A DNA stretch of 64,000 nt from Pseudodesulfovibrio thermohalotolerans (GCF_021353295.2 NZ_CP120635.1:1939501-2003500), one strand, 5' to 3'. Numbered from the stretch's first letter, positions 40,892-49,907 are shown. The notes: generated from the letters alone by a model not told the origin. Numbers and translations are program-made.

Positions 40892-41686
40892 ATGACGGGT
40901 GATTTCGACGCCACGCGAGTTATGCAAGGGCTTGAGCGCGTTGCGGACAGGGCCGGAGAAATCGTGCGGGAAGGCGCCGGCCGGACCCGAACCATCAGGC
41001 ACAAGGGCCGTATCGACCTGGTTACCGAGACCGACATGGCCGTGGAGACCATGCTCAAGGACGAGCTTGCCGCGCTGCTGCCCGGATCGGATTTTCTGGC
41101 CGAGGAGACGGCCAAGGATACTGAGCCCGGCGAATTGACCTGGATCATCGATCCCGTGGACGGGACTACGAATTTCGCCCATGGCCTTCCATTCGTGGCC
41201 AACTCCATCGCTTTGTGGCATCGTGATCGGGTGGTTCTCGGCATGGTCAACATGCCTCTCATGAATGAACGGTTCACCGCCATGGAAGGGCGGGGAGCTT
41301 TCCTGAACGGCACTCCCATCAGTGTGACCGGCGAAGCCGATCTTGAGCAATCCCTGTTGGCCACGGGTTTCCCCTACGACATCGAGAAGCACCTCGAAGA
41401 CATTCTTCGGAATCTCCGTACGCTGCTGCCTTTGACGCAGGGCATCCGCCGGGCGGGCGCGGCTGCCGTGGACCTGGCATATGTCGCCTGCGGACGGCTG
41501 GATGGTTTCTACGAGCGCGCTCTGAATCCGTGGGACACGGCGGCCGGAACGCTGCTTGTCCGCGAGGCGGGCGGCATGGTGAGTGAGTACGAAGCCTCCA
41601 GGCCCTATTCGTTCGCATCGCCTTGTATCCTGGCCACCAACGGCCGGATTCACGGAAAGGTAAGCGGGCTTATCGCGAAGGGTTAG
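40892..41686 (+). CDS. suhB: Inositol monophosphatase family protein (SuhB-like)
   Basis: 264 aa. Metal-binding motifs: EE in FLAEETAKD, IDPVDGTTNFAHG, and the second-site NPWDTAAGTLLVREAGG. The family hydrolyses myo-inositol monophosphates or related sugar phosphates such as fructose-1,6-bisphosphate and PAP; the exact substrate cannot be read from the sequence. It follows the DUF6485 gene. The stop overlaps the convergent NUDIX stop by 4 bp. Confidence 0.9.
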   Translation: MTGDFDATRVMQGLERVADRAGEIVREGAGRTRTIRHKGRIDLVTETDMAVETMLKDELAALLPGSDFLAEETAKDTEPGELTWIIDPVDGTTNFAHGLPFVANSIALWHRDRVVLGMVNMPLMNERFTAMEGRGAFLNGTPISVTGEADLEQSLLATGFPYDIEKHLEDILRNLRTLLPLTQGIRRAGAAAVDLAYVACGRLDGFYERALNPWDTAAGTLLVREAGGMVSEYEASRPYSFASPCILATNGRIHGKVSGLIAKG

Positions 41687-42219
41687 GCCGGCACGAGCAG
41701 GCCGGATTCCCACAGAATGACGAGGTTCGGCGTAAGCAGCTCCCGGAATTCCTTGACCAGGCAGGTCAGCTCCTCCGGAGAGTAGTAGAATCCTTCGGAC
41801 GCCGAGTCTTCATTGGGGACAACGGACAGGGTGTTTCTGGTCACCTCGAACAGAGAGACGTGTTCGAATCCGGTTTCAGGCCCGGCGGGCAGCTCTCTGA
41901 CCAGTTGGGGATGTTCGATTTCCAGATTCAGCTCTTCCTTGAGGGCGCGCACGGCGGCATCGAACGCGGATTCACCGGCCCGGGGATGGGTCCGGGCGGA
42001 GATGTCCCATCTGCCCGGAAAGAACAGTTTGTTCTGGTTGCGCTTTTGCAGGAAAATTTTTTTTTCGGGATTGAAAACGAGCACCTGGACGGAACGGTGC
42101 ATCAGCAACTGGCGGTGTACGCTGCGCTTGGAAAGCACGGCCAGCGGGCGGTTGTCCTTGTCGATGACTTCGACCAGATGGTTCGCGTCTTGTTCGAGGG
42201 AGTCTTGGGGAGAGATCAT
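41683..42219 (-). CDS. NUDIX hydrolase
   Basis: 178 aa from ATG 42219. The N-terminal half (EVIDKDNRPLAVLSKRSVHRQLLMHRSVQVLVFN) and KRNQNKLFFPGRWDISARTHPRAGE resemble the isopentenyl-diphosphate isomerase-like NUDIX group. The Nudix box is partly degenerate (GESAFDAAVRALKEELNLEI: the E of the usual REU is Ala, while the EE pair is kept). The substrate is unknown. Confidence 0.85.
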   Translation of the reverse strand: MISPQDSLEQDANHLVEVIDKDNRPLAVLSKRSVHRQLLMHRSVQVLVFNPEKKIFLQKRNQNKLFFPGRWDISARTHPRAGESAFDAAVRALKEELNLEIEHPQLVRELPAGPETGFEHVSLFEVTRNTLSVVPNEDSASEGFYYSPEELTCLVKEFRELLTPNLVILWESGLLVPA

Positions 42220-42305
42220 ATCCGTGTGCTCTTTTGTTTTGCTTTCAAACCCTGTATACACGCAATGTTTCAACATATCCAGCCCCATATGGGCGCGGAG
42301 GGGCA

Positions 42306-42761
42306 ATGAGAGACGTGGTCGTCGAATTGGGAGCGCCGGATGTCGGCGACCTCATCGAGCTTGAAGCGCTTTGCTTCGATTATCATTGGACCGAGGAGCA
42401 GTTCCTGCTTGGTCTTGAGGCGGGAGCCTTCAAGGTAATCGGCGTGCGCAGGGGCGGCATTCTTGCCGGGTACATGGCTTTTTCTCTCATTGCGGACGAG
42501 ATGGAGATACTCAACCTGGCCGTACATCCGGATTTTAGACGGCAAGGGCTGGGCGAAGCCCTGCTGGCCAGGAGTTTCGAGATATGCCGCCAAAGCGGCA
42601 TCGCCAAAAGTTTTTTGGATGTAAAGGTCTCCAATGATCCGGCCTTGGCATTATACCGCAAGTTCGGATACAAGAAGATTGGCATAAGGAAGAAATATTA
42701 CCCGGACACCAAGGAAGACGCACTGTTGTTCCGGTACGATTTTCAAAACAACGAAGCGTGA
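42306..42761 (+). CDS. rimI: Ribosomal protein S18 alanine N-acetyltransferase (RimI-like GNAT)
   Basis: 151 aa from ATG 42306 with GGAGG upstream. The GNAT acetyl-CoA motif is RRQGLGEALL, preceded by EILNLAVHPDFR and followed by VSNDPALALYRKFGYKKIGIRKKYYPDTKEDALLF, which is the RimI signature ending. RimI acetylates the N-terminal Ala of S18. It stands 11 bp ahead of pgk and may be transcribed with it. Confidence 0.9.
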   Translation: MRDVVVELGAPDVGDLIELEALCFDYHWTEEQFLLGLEAGAFKVIGVRRGGILAGYMAFSLIADEMEILNLAVHPDFRRQGLGEALLARSFEICRQSGIAKSFLDVKVSNDPALALYRKFGYKKIGIRKKYYPDTKEDALLFRYDFQNNEA

Positions 42762-42772
42762 GGATTTGACGT

Positions 42773-43969
42773 ATGCTGTTTATAGATCAGGTGGATATCG
42801 CAGGAAAAAAAGTACTCTTCAGAGTGGACTTCAATGTTCCCATCGAAGACGGTGTCATCACCGATGACAACCGTATTCGTGCGGCCCTGCCGACCATCCG
42901 GTACGCCCTGGACAAGGGGGCTTCGGTCATCCTCTGCGCACACCTGGGCAAGCCCAAGGGCAAGGTTGTGCCCGATCTTGCTCTTGGCCCGGTGGCCAAT
43001 CGGACCGGCGAGCTGCTCGGCAAGGGCGTGCCGCTGGTGCCGGGCCGGATCGGCGATCAGGCCGTAAAGATGGCGGCCGAGCTCCAGCCGGGACAGGTCA
43101 TCATGCTCGACAACCTGCGTTTCAATCCGGAAGAGACCGGCAAGACGCCGGAGGAGCGGGGCGATTTCGGCAAGCTGCTCGCGTCCCTGGCCGATGTGTA
43201 CGTGAACGACGCCTTCGGGGTCGCGCATCGCGAAAACGCTTCCGTAGTGGACGTTCCCAGGCACGCCAAGGTCTGCTGTTGCGGCTTTTTGCTTCAGCGC
43301 GAGTACGAGTATCTCGGCGAGGCGCTGAAGGCCCCCAAGCGGCCTTACGTCTGCGTCTCGGGCGGTGCCAAGGTGTCCACAAAGCTGGGTATCCTGAATA
43401 ATCTGCTGGGGAAGGTGGACGACATCATCATCGGCGGAGCCATGGCCAACACCTTCCTGCTGGCTCAGGGGTACGACGTTGGCCAGTCGTTGGTGGAGCC
43501 TGACCTGGTGGACGCAGCTGCGGAGATCATGGCCAAAGCCAAGTCCATGGGATCGGTGCTGCATCTGCCTGTGGACTTTCTTTACGCCAAAACGCCCAAG
43601 GCCAAGCAGGCCGAAGGTGTATGTACGGCCAAGACCATTCCGTCGGACGCGCTGGTATTGGACATCGGGCCGGAAACCATCACCAATTTCGTTTCCGTTC
43701 TCAAGCTGGCCAAGACCGTTGTATGGAATGGGCCCATGGGCCTTTTCGAGACCACGGCATTCGCCAACGGCTCGTTGGCTGTCTGTGAGGCCATCGCCGG
43801 GCTGGACAACTCTCTGACCATCGTGGGCGGCGGGGATACCGATGCCGTTGTGCATCTGATGAAACTGGAGGATAAGTTCAGCTTTATCTCCACCGGCGGC
43901 GGCTCTTTCCTGGAATTTCTCGAAGGCAAGGAGCTTCCGGCCTTCAAAGCCTTAAAGGAGTGCATCTAA
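42773..43969 (+). CDS. pgk: Phosphoglycerate kinase
   Basis: A 398-aa glycolytic enzyme catalysing 1,3-bisphosphoglycerate + ADP = 3-phosphoglycerate + ATP. The N-terminal RVDFNVPIEDGVITDDNRIRAALPTI and the late nucleotide-binding GGGDTDA and STGGGSFLEFLEGKELP are typical. It is full length. The stop is 2 bp before tpiA. Confidence 0.97.
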   Translation: MLFIDQVDIAGKKVLFRVDFNVPIEDGVITDDNRIRAALPTIRYALDKGASVILCAHLGKPKGKVVPDLALGPVANRTGELLGKGVPLVPGRIGDQAVKMAAELQPGQVIMLDNLRFNPEETGKTPEERGDFGKLLASLADVYVNDAFGVAHRENASVVDVPRHAKVCCCGFLLQREYEYLGEALKAPKRPYVCVSGGAKVSTKLGILNNLLGKVDDIIIGGAMANTFLLAQGYDVGQSLVEPDLVDAAAEIMAKAKSMGSVLHLPVDFLYAKTPKAKQAEGVCTAKTIPSDALVLDIGPETITNFVSVLKLAKTVVWNGPMGLFETTAFANGSLAVCEAIAGLDNSLTIVGGGDTDAVVHLMKLEDKFSFISTGGGSFLEFLEGKELPAFKALKECI

Positions 43970-43971
43970 TA

Positions 43972-44727
43972 ATGAAGAAGCTGATGGCAGCCAACTGGAA
44001 GATGTACAAGACCTGGGACGAGGCGCAGGCCACGGCTCGGGATCTGGTCGGCCTGGCCGCGGGCAAGCTCCCTGCGGACAGGGAGGTGCTTGTCTTTCCT
44101 CCTTTCACCGCACTCAAGGCGGTGAGTGATGTCCTGGACCCTGTGCCCGGTTTCTCAACCGGAGGGCAGGACTATTACTATGAAAAGGAGGGGGCTTTCA
44201 CCGGGGAGATATCTCCGGCCATGCTCAAGGATGTCGGCGCGGCCTACGGCCTTACCGGACATTCCGAGCGCAGACACATCCTTGGCGAAGGCGACGAGTG
44301 TGTTGGCCGAAAAACAGCCTATGGGCTCTCCAAGGGGCTGAAGGTCATCCTGTGCATCGGCGAGCTTATCGAGGAACGCAAGGCGGACCGTGTCGAGGAA
44401 GTGCTGGAGCGGCAGTTGCGGATAGGTTTGAAGGATGTTTCTGCGGACTTTGATCCTGAGCAACTGTCGGTTGCCTACGAACCCGTCTGGGCTATCGGCA
44501 CCGGAGAGGTGGCCGGCCCGGCTGAAATTGTCGAAGCACACACTTTTATTCGGAAAAATCTCATTTCTCTCTTCGGAGAAAAAGCTAATGAAATGAGGAT
44601 ATTATACGGAGGAAGTGTCAAGCCGGAAAATTGCGGCGACATTATTGCGCTTGACAACGTGGACGGAGTGTTGGTAGGAGGCGCGAGCTTGCACGGCGAA
44701 AGCTTCAGTCGGATCGTACTGGCTTGA
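43972..44727 (+). CDS. tpiA: Triosephosphate isomerase
   Basis: 251 aa from ATG 43972. Catalytic elements: AANWKMYK (Lys), GHSERR (His), and AYEPVWAIGTG (Glu in the active-site loop). It interconverts dihydroxyacetone phosphate and glyceraldehyde-3-phosphate. It sits 2 bp behind pgk in a pgk-tpiA-secG cluster, a common bacterial arrangement. Confidence 0.97.
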   Translation: MKKLMAANWKMYKTWDEAQATARDLVGLAAGKLPADREVLVFPPFTALKAVSDVLDPVPGFSTGGQDYYYEKEGAFTGEISPAMLKDVGAAYGLTGHSERRHILGEGDECVGRKTAYGLSKGLKVILCIGELIEERKADRVEEVLERQLRIGLKDVSADFDPEQLSVAYEPVWAIGTGEVAGPAEIVEAHTFIRKNLISLFGEKANEMRILYGGSVKPENCGDIIALDNVDGVLVGGASLHGESFSRIVLA

Positions 44728-44767
44728 TATTGCAAGCGGAAAGAAGTTTTAAGAAAAGGGAAAAATT

Positions 44768-45118
44768 GTGGAAACCATCGTCATAGTCATACATGTTTTG
44801 GCTTGCATCTTTCTGATCGGTGCTGTAATGCTTCAGTCCGGTCACGAGGGGATGGGAGTCATCTTCGGCGGCGGGAGCAGCACTATGTTCGGCAGCACCG
44901 GCGCAGGCGGACTCCTGGTTAAGGTAACCGCTGGACTTGCAACGGTTTTCTTGGTAACCTCCCTCGGATACAATGTCCTGACTGGCAACAAGGTATCCAA
45001 TCAAGACTCCATCATGCTGCAGCAGAATGTGCCTGCGGCTGAGACTGAGGCACCGGCCGCACCGGCCAAGCCCGGAGTCACCTTCAAGGATACCGGAGAC
45101 GACGCCAAGAGCGAATAA
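44768..45118 (+). CDS. secG: Preprotein translocase subunit SecG
   Basis: 116 aa with a GTG start. Two membrane segments are visible (VIVIHVLACIFLIGAVMLQ and VKVTAGLATVFLVTSLGYNVL) with the family linker GMGVIFGGGSSTMFGSTGAG between. The Ala/Glu/Pro-rich tail is extended, as in delta-proteobacterial SecG. It is part of the inner-membrane SecYEG channel. Confidence 0.93.
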   Translation: METIVIVIHVLACIFLIGAVMLQSGHEGMGVIFGGGSSTMFGSTGAGGLLVKVTAGLATVFLVTSLGYNVLTGNKVSNQDSIMLQQNVPAAETEAPAAPAKPGVTFKDTGDDAKSE

Positions 45119-45134
45119 GCTCAAAGCATATCGT

Positions 45135-45221
45135 GCCGAGGTGGTGGAATTGGTAGACACGCTGTCTTGAGGGGGCAGTGGAAGAAATTCCGTGGGGGTT
45201 CGAATCCCCCCCTCGGCACCA
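45135..45221 (+). tRNA. tRNA-Leu (GAG anticodon)
   Basis: An 87-nt class II tRNA with a long variable arm. Acceptor GCCGAGG/CCTCGGC with encoded CCA; anticodon stem CTGTC/GGCAG, loop TTGAGGG with anticodon GAG; T-arm GGGGGTTCGAATCCCCC. It lies 16 bp after secG. Confidence 0.95.
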
Positions 45222-45231
45222 CGAGAATAAG

Positions 45232-45264
45232 AGGGTTGCAGCTAACAAGCTGCAACCCTTTTTC
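45232..45264 (+). terminator. Terminator of tRNA-Leu
   Basis: AGGGTTGCAGC and GCTGCAACCCT (about 11-bp stem with a short loop), then CTTTTTC; located 10 bases after the tRNA CCA. Confidence 0.88.
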
Positions 45265-45425
45265 TTTTTTGCGATCGGTTACAGCTAAAAGGCCCGAAAT
45301 ACCGTGGTTGAGTCAAGTGTGCCAAACCGGTGGGTCAAACTCTCTCGAAAACCAGGGGGGAGATGAGGCTGTTTCCGTATGCAACTAACGCCATTGTGCT
45401 CCCTCGGCACCGTTAGTCCGGTGAG
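45265..45425. other. Intergenic DNA with partial tRNA-Leu 3'-end repeat
   Basis: No gene. CCCTCGGCACC at 45401-45411 repeats the tRNA-Leu 3' end (45210-45220), 191 bp away. It could be a relic of an attachment site. The IS200-like insertion starts right after it. Confidence 0.4.
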
Positions 45426-46022
45426 CCCCCCCCCAGCTTTGCTGGGGGACCAGCAAAGTTTGACTTATGTGGGAATAGCATAAAGCCTCCCCTGGTGAGC
45501 TGCTCAAAGTGAGCACAGGAGAGGCTTCATGAAGTGCAATTCAAGCCTATGTCACACGCGGTGGGGCTGCAAGTATCACATCGTTTGGATACCCAAGTGC
45601 CGCCGGAAAATCTTGTTCGGAAATATTCGGACGTACTTGGGAGAAGTCTTCCATAAGTTGGCAAATCAGCGTGAGAGCCAAATTTTGGAAGGGCATTTAT
45701 GCAAAGATCACGTGCATATGTATATCGCGATTCCATCCAAATACTCCGTGGCGCAAGTCGTTGGTTTCATAAAAGGAAAAAGTGCAATCCACATAGCTCG
45801 TGAAGTCCAGGATCGAGCGCGTGGTTATGCTGGCCAAAGCTTTTGGGCAAGAGGGTACTTCGTTTCGACCGTGGACGAGATGAAAAGTGATTCGCGAGTA
45901 TATCCGTAAGCAAGAGCAGGAAGATCAGCGAATCGAGCAACTGAAATTCCGCCTTTAGGCGGTTCTTAAAGCCGCTTTGAGCGGCTCACAAACTTAAGCC
46001 CCCGGCTTTGCCGGGGGTACTA
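45426..46022 (+). mobile_element. IS200/IS605-family insertion sequence, probably inactive
   Basis: The left end has a hairpin (CCCCCAGC/GCTGGGGG, 45430-45448) and the right end has one (GCCCCCGGC/GCCGGGGG, 45998-46018), typical IS200 subterminal imperfect palindromes. Between the left end and the transposase start, a large stem (45483-45527) buries the GGAGAGG ribosome site next to ATG 45529, the usual IS200 translational repression structure. The transposase is frameshifted. Confidence 0.82.
45529..45958 (+). pseudogene. IS200-type transposase TnpA, frameshifted
   Basis: The reading frame runs 45529-45909 (126 aa). The HUH motif (KDHVHMY) is present, along with SFWARGYFVSTV. Then the frame is lost near 45875-45890: GTGGACGAGATGAAAAGTG lacks bases expected for a VGRDEKV-like segment. 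The downstream frame resumes as IREYIRKQEQEDQRIEQLKFRL and stops at 45956-45958. The catalytic tyrosine motif (YIRKQ) therefore lies in the other frame. Unless a programmed frameshift occurs, the enzyme is dead. Confidence 0.82.
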
Positions 46023-46093
46023 TGACTCGGTTATTTTTTTGTCTTCATACTTCGGATTTCATAAGTCGACATTTCCAAGGTGAGCATAGCGCC

Positions 46094-47215
46094 TTAGTTG
46101 TAGTTGCAGTTCCAGCCGTCGGCATCGAAATATCTGACGCTTTCCACACTGGGATTAAGACGGACCGAACTTCCCAGCTCCGGGACGGCCTCTCGCGTAT
46201 CCCTGCGGCTGATGGTGTTTATCCCCAACTCTTCAACATTGCAGTAGATCAAAAAGGTCGATCCCAGGTCTTCAATATTGGTGACCACAGCCCGCAGTCC
46301 GGTTTCGTTCATGTCGGTGTGGACACGCAGCCGGCTTGGTCTCACCCCGATGGAGCATTCGCCTTGCAGGTTGGACGGGGCCGATATCTTGATTTCTCCG
46401 ATCTGCAACACGCCCGATTCAACGACTCTGCCCGGAATGATATTGATTTTGGGGGAGCCAATGAACTCCGCAACGTCCCGGTGTTTGGGATTCCTGTAAA
46501 TGTTCCTGGGGGCATCGACCTGGATGAGCTGGCCGTCCATCATCAACGCAACCCTGTCCGAAAGCGTCATAGCCTCTTCCTGGTCGTGCGTGACATAGAC
46601 GAAGGTGGTGCCCAGGCGGCGGTGGATGGCCGCCAGTTCGGTACGCATGTGGGCGCGCATTTTCGTATCGAGATTGGAAAGCGGTTCGTCCATTAAAAAG
46701 ACTTCGGGATTCCGGACCATGGCCCGTCCAAGCGCCACCCGCTGCCGTTGGCCGCCGGAAAGCTGCGAGGGCTTACGGTCGAGCAGGTTTCCGATGTCCA
46801 GCACATTGGCGGTTTCTTCGACTTTGAGCCGGATCGAGTCGTGGACGGATCGAGCATTGCCGATGAACCGTCCGGCAAACGGTATGCGCTGGAAAGCGGA
46901 TAGCCCTCGCATGACCAGCGGCATGGACATGTTCTGTCGGACGGTGAGGTGCGGATACAGTGCGTAAGACTGGAAGACCATGGATACTTTTCTATTTTTG
47001 GGCGTCACGGCGGACACATCCTTGCCGCCGATAAGAAGCGTTCCATCCGTCTGCTGTTCCAGGCCGGATATAATGCGTAACAAGGTGGACTTGCCGCATC
47101 CCGATGAACCGAGCAACGAAATGAATTCTCCGTCCTTGATGTCGAGGGATATGTCTTTCAGTACTTTTGTCGCGCCGTAGGATTTTTGGATGTTGTCGAT
47201 GGTTATGGAAGCCAT
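46094..47215 (-). CDS. ugpC: ABC transporter ATP-binding protein, UgpC/MalK type
   Basis: A 373-aa ATPase. Walker A GSSGCGKST, signature LSGGQRQRVALG, Walker B VFLMDEPLSNLD and switch His (VTHDQEEA) are intact. The C-terminal TOBE domain (about 240-373) is typical of carbohydrate/glycerol-3-phosphate importers. It energises the permeases at 49952-51694. It is the last gene of the leftward uptake operon; the ugpC assignment rests on the glycerol-3-phosphate context (GlpP). Confidence 0.9.
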   Translation of the reverse strand: MASITIDNIQKSYGATKVLKDISLDIKDGEFISLLGSSGCGKSTLLRIISGLEQQTDGTLLIGGKDVSAVTPKNRKVSMVFQSYALYPHLTVRQNMSMPLVMRGLSAFQRIPFAGRFIGNARSVHDSIRLKVEETANVLDIGNLLDRKPSQLSGGQRQRVALGRAMVRNPEVFLMDEPLSNLDTKMRAHMRTELAAIHRRLGTTFVYVTHDQEEAMTLSDRVALMMDGQLIQVDAPRNIYRNPKHRDVAEFIGSPKINIIPGRVVESGVLQIGEIKISAPSNLQGECSIGVRPSRLRVHTDMNETGLRAVVTNIEDLGSTFLIYCNVEELGINTISRRDTREAVPELGSSVRLNPSVESVRYFDADGWNCNYN

Positions 47216-47224
47216 AATTCGCTC

Positions 47225-48037
47225 CTACAAAGGTTGATGATGGGATTGGGCAACCGTCTGATACAGGGCGTATGTTGAAGGAAGCACAAGGCGGGGCTCC
47301 TTCAGATTGTCCGGGTATTGCGTCGCATTGTTGGTCAGCCAGCAGGCGTCGATGCCTGCGGCGATGGCCCCGGCAATGTCCGTGGCGGGCGTGTCCCCGA
47401 CCATGAGGCATTCCGAAGGCGTGACTCCGAGCGTGTCGAGGATGTGCTGAAAGGCATAGCCTTCCGGCTTGGTGACGGCCTGGGGCTTCCGCCCGGTCAC
47501 AGCTTCGACGGCGGCGGCCAGCGATCCGGTTTCCGGTTCGCGCATCCCGTCGTCTCTCGGATGATAAAGATCCATATTGGTGCTGTAGAATTCCGCCCCT
47601 TGCTGCACGTGTCTGGCGCAGTGGCGCAGGGTGTCCATGGAAAAGGCCGTGTCGCGTCCGAGCAGCATGATGGTGCACGCGTTCTCACTGTGAATCGGAA
47701 TGCAGGTGTGGCCGAACGATTCAATTTCGCGCACGAGACTTTTTGTTCCCGCCACGCACACGCTCGTCCCGCCAAAACGTTGCAGCAGGTGGATTCCCGT
47801 TATGGTGGACGCCAGGAAAATCTGTTCGCGCTTTACGCTAATCCCCATTCCCCGCAGTTTGTCCTGCATGGAGCGCGGAGAATGAGTGGAGTTGTTGCTC
47901 AAAAAGGCGATGCGTTTTCCCTGGTTCTTCAGCAACGATACAAGCTCGGAAGCACCGGGGGCAACGGTTTCTCCGAAATGAATGCACCCGTCGAGATCGA
48001 ATATATATGTTGAATATTTTGAAAAATTATTTTTCAT
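47225..48037 (-). CDS. HAD-IIA phosphatase (NagD/phosphoglycolate-type)
   Basis: 270 aa. HAD motif I is FDLDGCIHFGE, motif II FLSNNSTHS, and motif III/IV GDTPATDIAGAIAAGIDACWL. The HAD-IIA cap domain lies between. In a UgpABCE/GlpP operon it probably dephosphorylates an imported phosphoester such as glycerol-3-phosphate, but that is inferred. It overlaps the GlpP-type gene by 11 bp. Confidence 0.9.
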   Translation of the reverse strand: MKNNFSKYSTYIFDLDGCIHFGETVAPGASELVSLLKNQGKRIAFLSNNSTHSPRSMQDKLRGMGISVKREQIFLASTITGIHLLQRFGGTSVCVAGTKSLVREIESFGHTCIPIHSENACTIMLLGRDTAFSMDTLRHCARHVQQGAEFYSTNMDLYHPRDDGMREPETGSLAAAVEAVTGRKPQAVTKPEGYAFQHILDTLGVTPSECLMVGDTPATDIAGAIAAGIDACWLTNNATQYPDNLKEPRLVLPSTYALYQTVAQSHHQPL

Positions 48038-48596
48038 TGCGGAAATTCCAGAGGCGTTGTTCGCTCATGGCCAGTGCGTCCACCCCCGCATCCAGCATGG
48101 ACCGAACCTCGTGTTCGTGCCTGATGAGTCCTGCGGCGAACAGGGGGACGTTTAGCAACGCCTTGAATTGTCCTGCAATGGAGGGGACCAGGCCGGGCAT
48201 GAGTTCAACCGCGTCCGGCTTGACGGATTCTATGTTTCGAATGCCGGTGTGCAGAGCTTGGGTGTCGATGAGGAAAATCTGCAATATGGTGGTCACCCCG
48301 AGGTCCCTTGCCGCCGCGAGAAGGTGGGGCTTGGTTGAGACAATGCCGTTCAAAGGACCTTGCTCCACCAGAAACGCTATCCCTTCCTGATCGCGCCCCA
48401 GTCCTTTCACCAGTTCGGCGTGGAAGAAAATGTGCTTGTCCGCCTCATAGGCCTGACGGGCCAGGTCCCGTACAAGGGAGACGGTGCCTCCCATCATGAA
48501 AATGGTGGAGACTTCACTTTTCAGCGCGAGCTGAAATTCTTTTTCCGTCCGTACCGCGGCGATGATCGGCCGCTTGGTAAATGTCTTGAATTTCAA
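48027..48596 (-). CDS. glpP: GlpP-type glycerol-3-phosphate-responsive antiterminator
   Basis: A 189-aa protein matching the GlpP family: PIIAAVRTEKEFQLAL, STIFMMGGTVS, HAELVKGLGRDQEGIAFL, LMPGLVPS and AAGLIRHEHEV. GlpP binds glycerol-3-phosphate and prevents termination in the leader of glp transcripts. Its placement inside the uptake operon, and a terminator-like hairpin at the head of that operon (52682-52734), suggest it regulates its own operon. Confidence 0.92.
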   Translation of the reverse strand: MKFKTFTKRPIIAAVRTEKEFQLALKSEVSTIFMMGGTVSLVRDLARQAYEADKHIFFHAELVKGLGRDQEGIAFLVEQGPLNGIVSTKPHLLAAARDLGVTTILQIFLIDTQALHTGIRNIESVKPDAVELMPGLVPSIAGQFKALLNVPLFAAGLIRHEHEVRSMLDAGVDALAMSEQRLWNFRNEK

Positions 48597-48653
48597 GGTG
48601 TAATACTCCAGAGGCAGGAAGGAGGGTGTTTCCCTCCTCCCTGTAGTGGGGTG

Positions 48654-49907
48654 TTAGCGGGGAAGGAGGGCCTGCACTTTGTGCGCGACGTCCTTGAGAA
48701 CACCATCGGCGTCGGTGGTCTTCCCGGTGGCCAGGCTCTCCATGCCTTCATAGATCACATCGGTGATCTTCAGACCGTTTGCACCAGGGAAGGCATACCA
48801 GCCGGTCATAAGGGGCAGGCTTTTGACGGCGGTAAGGTTGTTCGGATTCTTTTCGTAGAATTCCTTGAGGTTTTTTACAGCCAGTTGGTTGGCGGGCATG
48901 TAGCCGGTGTAGCGAGCGACGATTTCCGCGCCTTCGGGACCGCACCAGAACTTGATGACGCGCCAAGCCGCTTCCTGCTTCTCTTTGTCCTTGGTGAGCA
49001 TGAGGACGCCGTTTCCGCCTGCGGGCAGGGTTCCGCCGGGTTTGACGCTCGGGAAAGGAACGGTTTTCAATTCGAACAGGCCGCCGATGCTCTTGTTGAA
49101 AGCGGCCAAGGTAGAGGTGGAGGTGAAGTAGCAACCTGTTTTGCCGGTGACGAAGTTCGTCTTGGAAGCCTTGCGGCTGCTGTTGGGCTGCTTGCCCTTG
49201 GTAATCATGTCGCGGAAGGTGTTCATGGCCCATTTACCTTCCGGGCCGTCAAAGGCGACTTTTTTCTCGTCGGGAGTCAGCATGGCGCCGCCCTGGGAGA
49301 AGACAAGGGCCTGGAAAAGCCAGTTTCCGGTGATACCGTAATCGAAAAACATGCCGTCCACTTCGTCGCCGAGGGCGTCCACCTTGGCGGCGTAAGCGAT
49401 GACCTCGTCCCAGGTCTTGGGAAGAGTTTCTTCCGTGTAGCCGGCCTTTCTGGCCAGATCCATGTTGTAATAGGCGATGGGCAGAGAGATGGCGAAGGGC
49501 AGGGCGTAGATATCGTTTTTGAACCGGCCCGAATTAATCATGCCTTCGTGGAAGCCTTCGGCGCTGATATCTTTTTCCTGCTTGATGAATCGTCCCAGGG
49601 GCTGGGCGATCCCACGGTCCACGAAAATGCGGAAACGGTTGAGGCCCTGGAAGGTGATGTCCGGCGTGTTGCCGGTCATGGCCTGGCGCAACACGTTCTG
49701 GGTCGCATCTTCATAGCTGTCGTAAGTCGAACGGATTTCCACGTGGATATCCGGATTTTTCGCCTCGAACGCTTCGATGATGCGGTTGTGCACCTCGCTA
49801 AACATGAAAGCGTAGGGGTATTCCAGGGTAATGGTGGTTTTGGCGAACGCGTTTTGGGCCAGGAGGCAGGTCACGAGACATGCCGCAATGAGTACAAATC
49901 TTTTCAT
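48654..49907 (-). CDS. ugpB: ABC transporter substrate-binding protein (UgpB-like)
   Basis: 417 aa from ATG 49907; the longer frame to 50240 reads into the permease. A cleavable signal peptide (MKRFVLIAACLVTCLLAQNAFAK) precedes a family-1 periplasmic binding protein (EAFEAKNPDIHVEIRSTYDSYEDATQNVLRQAMTGNTPDI). The order of genes and GlpP make glycerol-3-phosphate or a glycerophosphodiester the likely ligand. Confidence 0.9.
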   Translation of the reverse strand: MKRFVLIAACLVTCLLAQNAFAKTTITLEYPYAFMFSEVHNRIIEAFEAKNPDIHVEIRSTYDSYEDATQNVLRQAMTGNTPDITFQGLNRFRIFVDRGIAQPLGRFIKQEKDISAEGFHEGMINSGRFKNDIYALPFAISLPIAYYNMDLARKAGYTEETLPKTWDEVIAYAAKVDALGDEVDGMFFDYGITGNWLFQALVFSQGGAMLTPDEKKVAFDGPEGKWAMNTFRDMITKGKQPNSSRKASKTNFVTGKTGCYFTSTSTLAAFNKSIGGLFELKTVPFPSVKPGGTLPAGGNGVLMLTKDKEKQEAAWRVIKFWCGPEGAEIVARYTGYMPANQLAVKNLKEFYEKNPNNLTAVKSLPLMTGWYAFPGANGLKITDVIYEGMESLATGKTTDADGVLKDVAHKVQALLPR

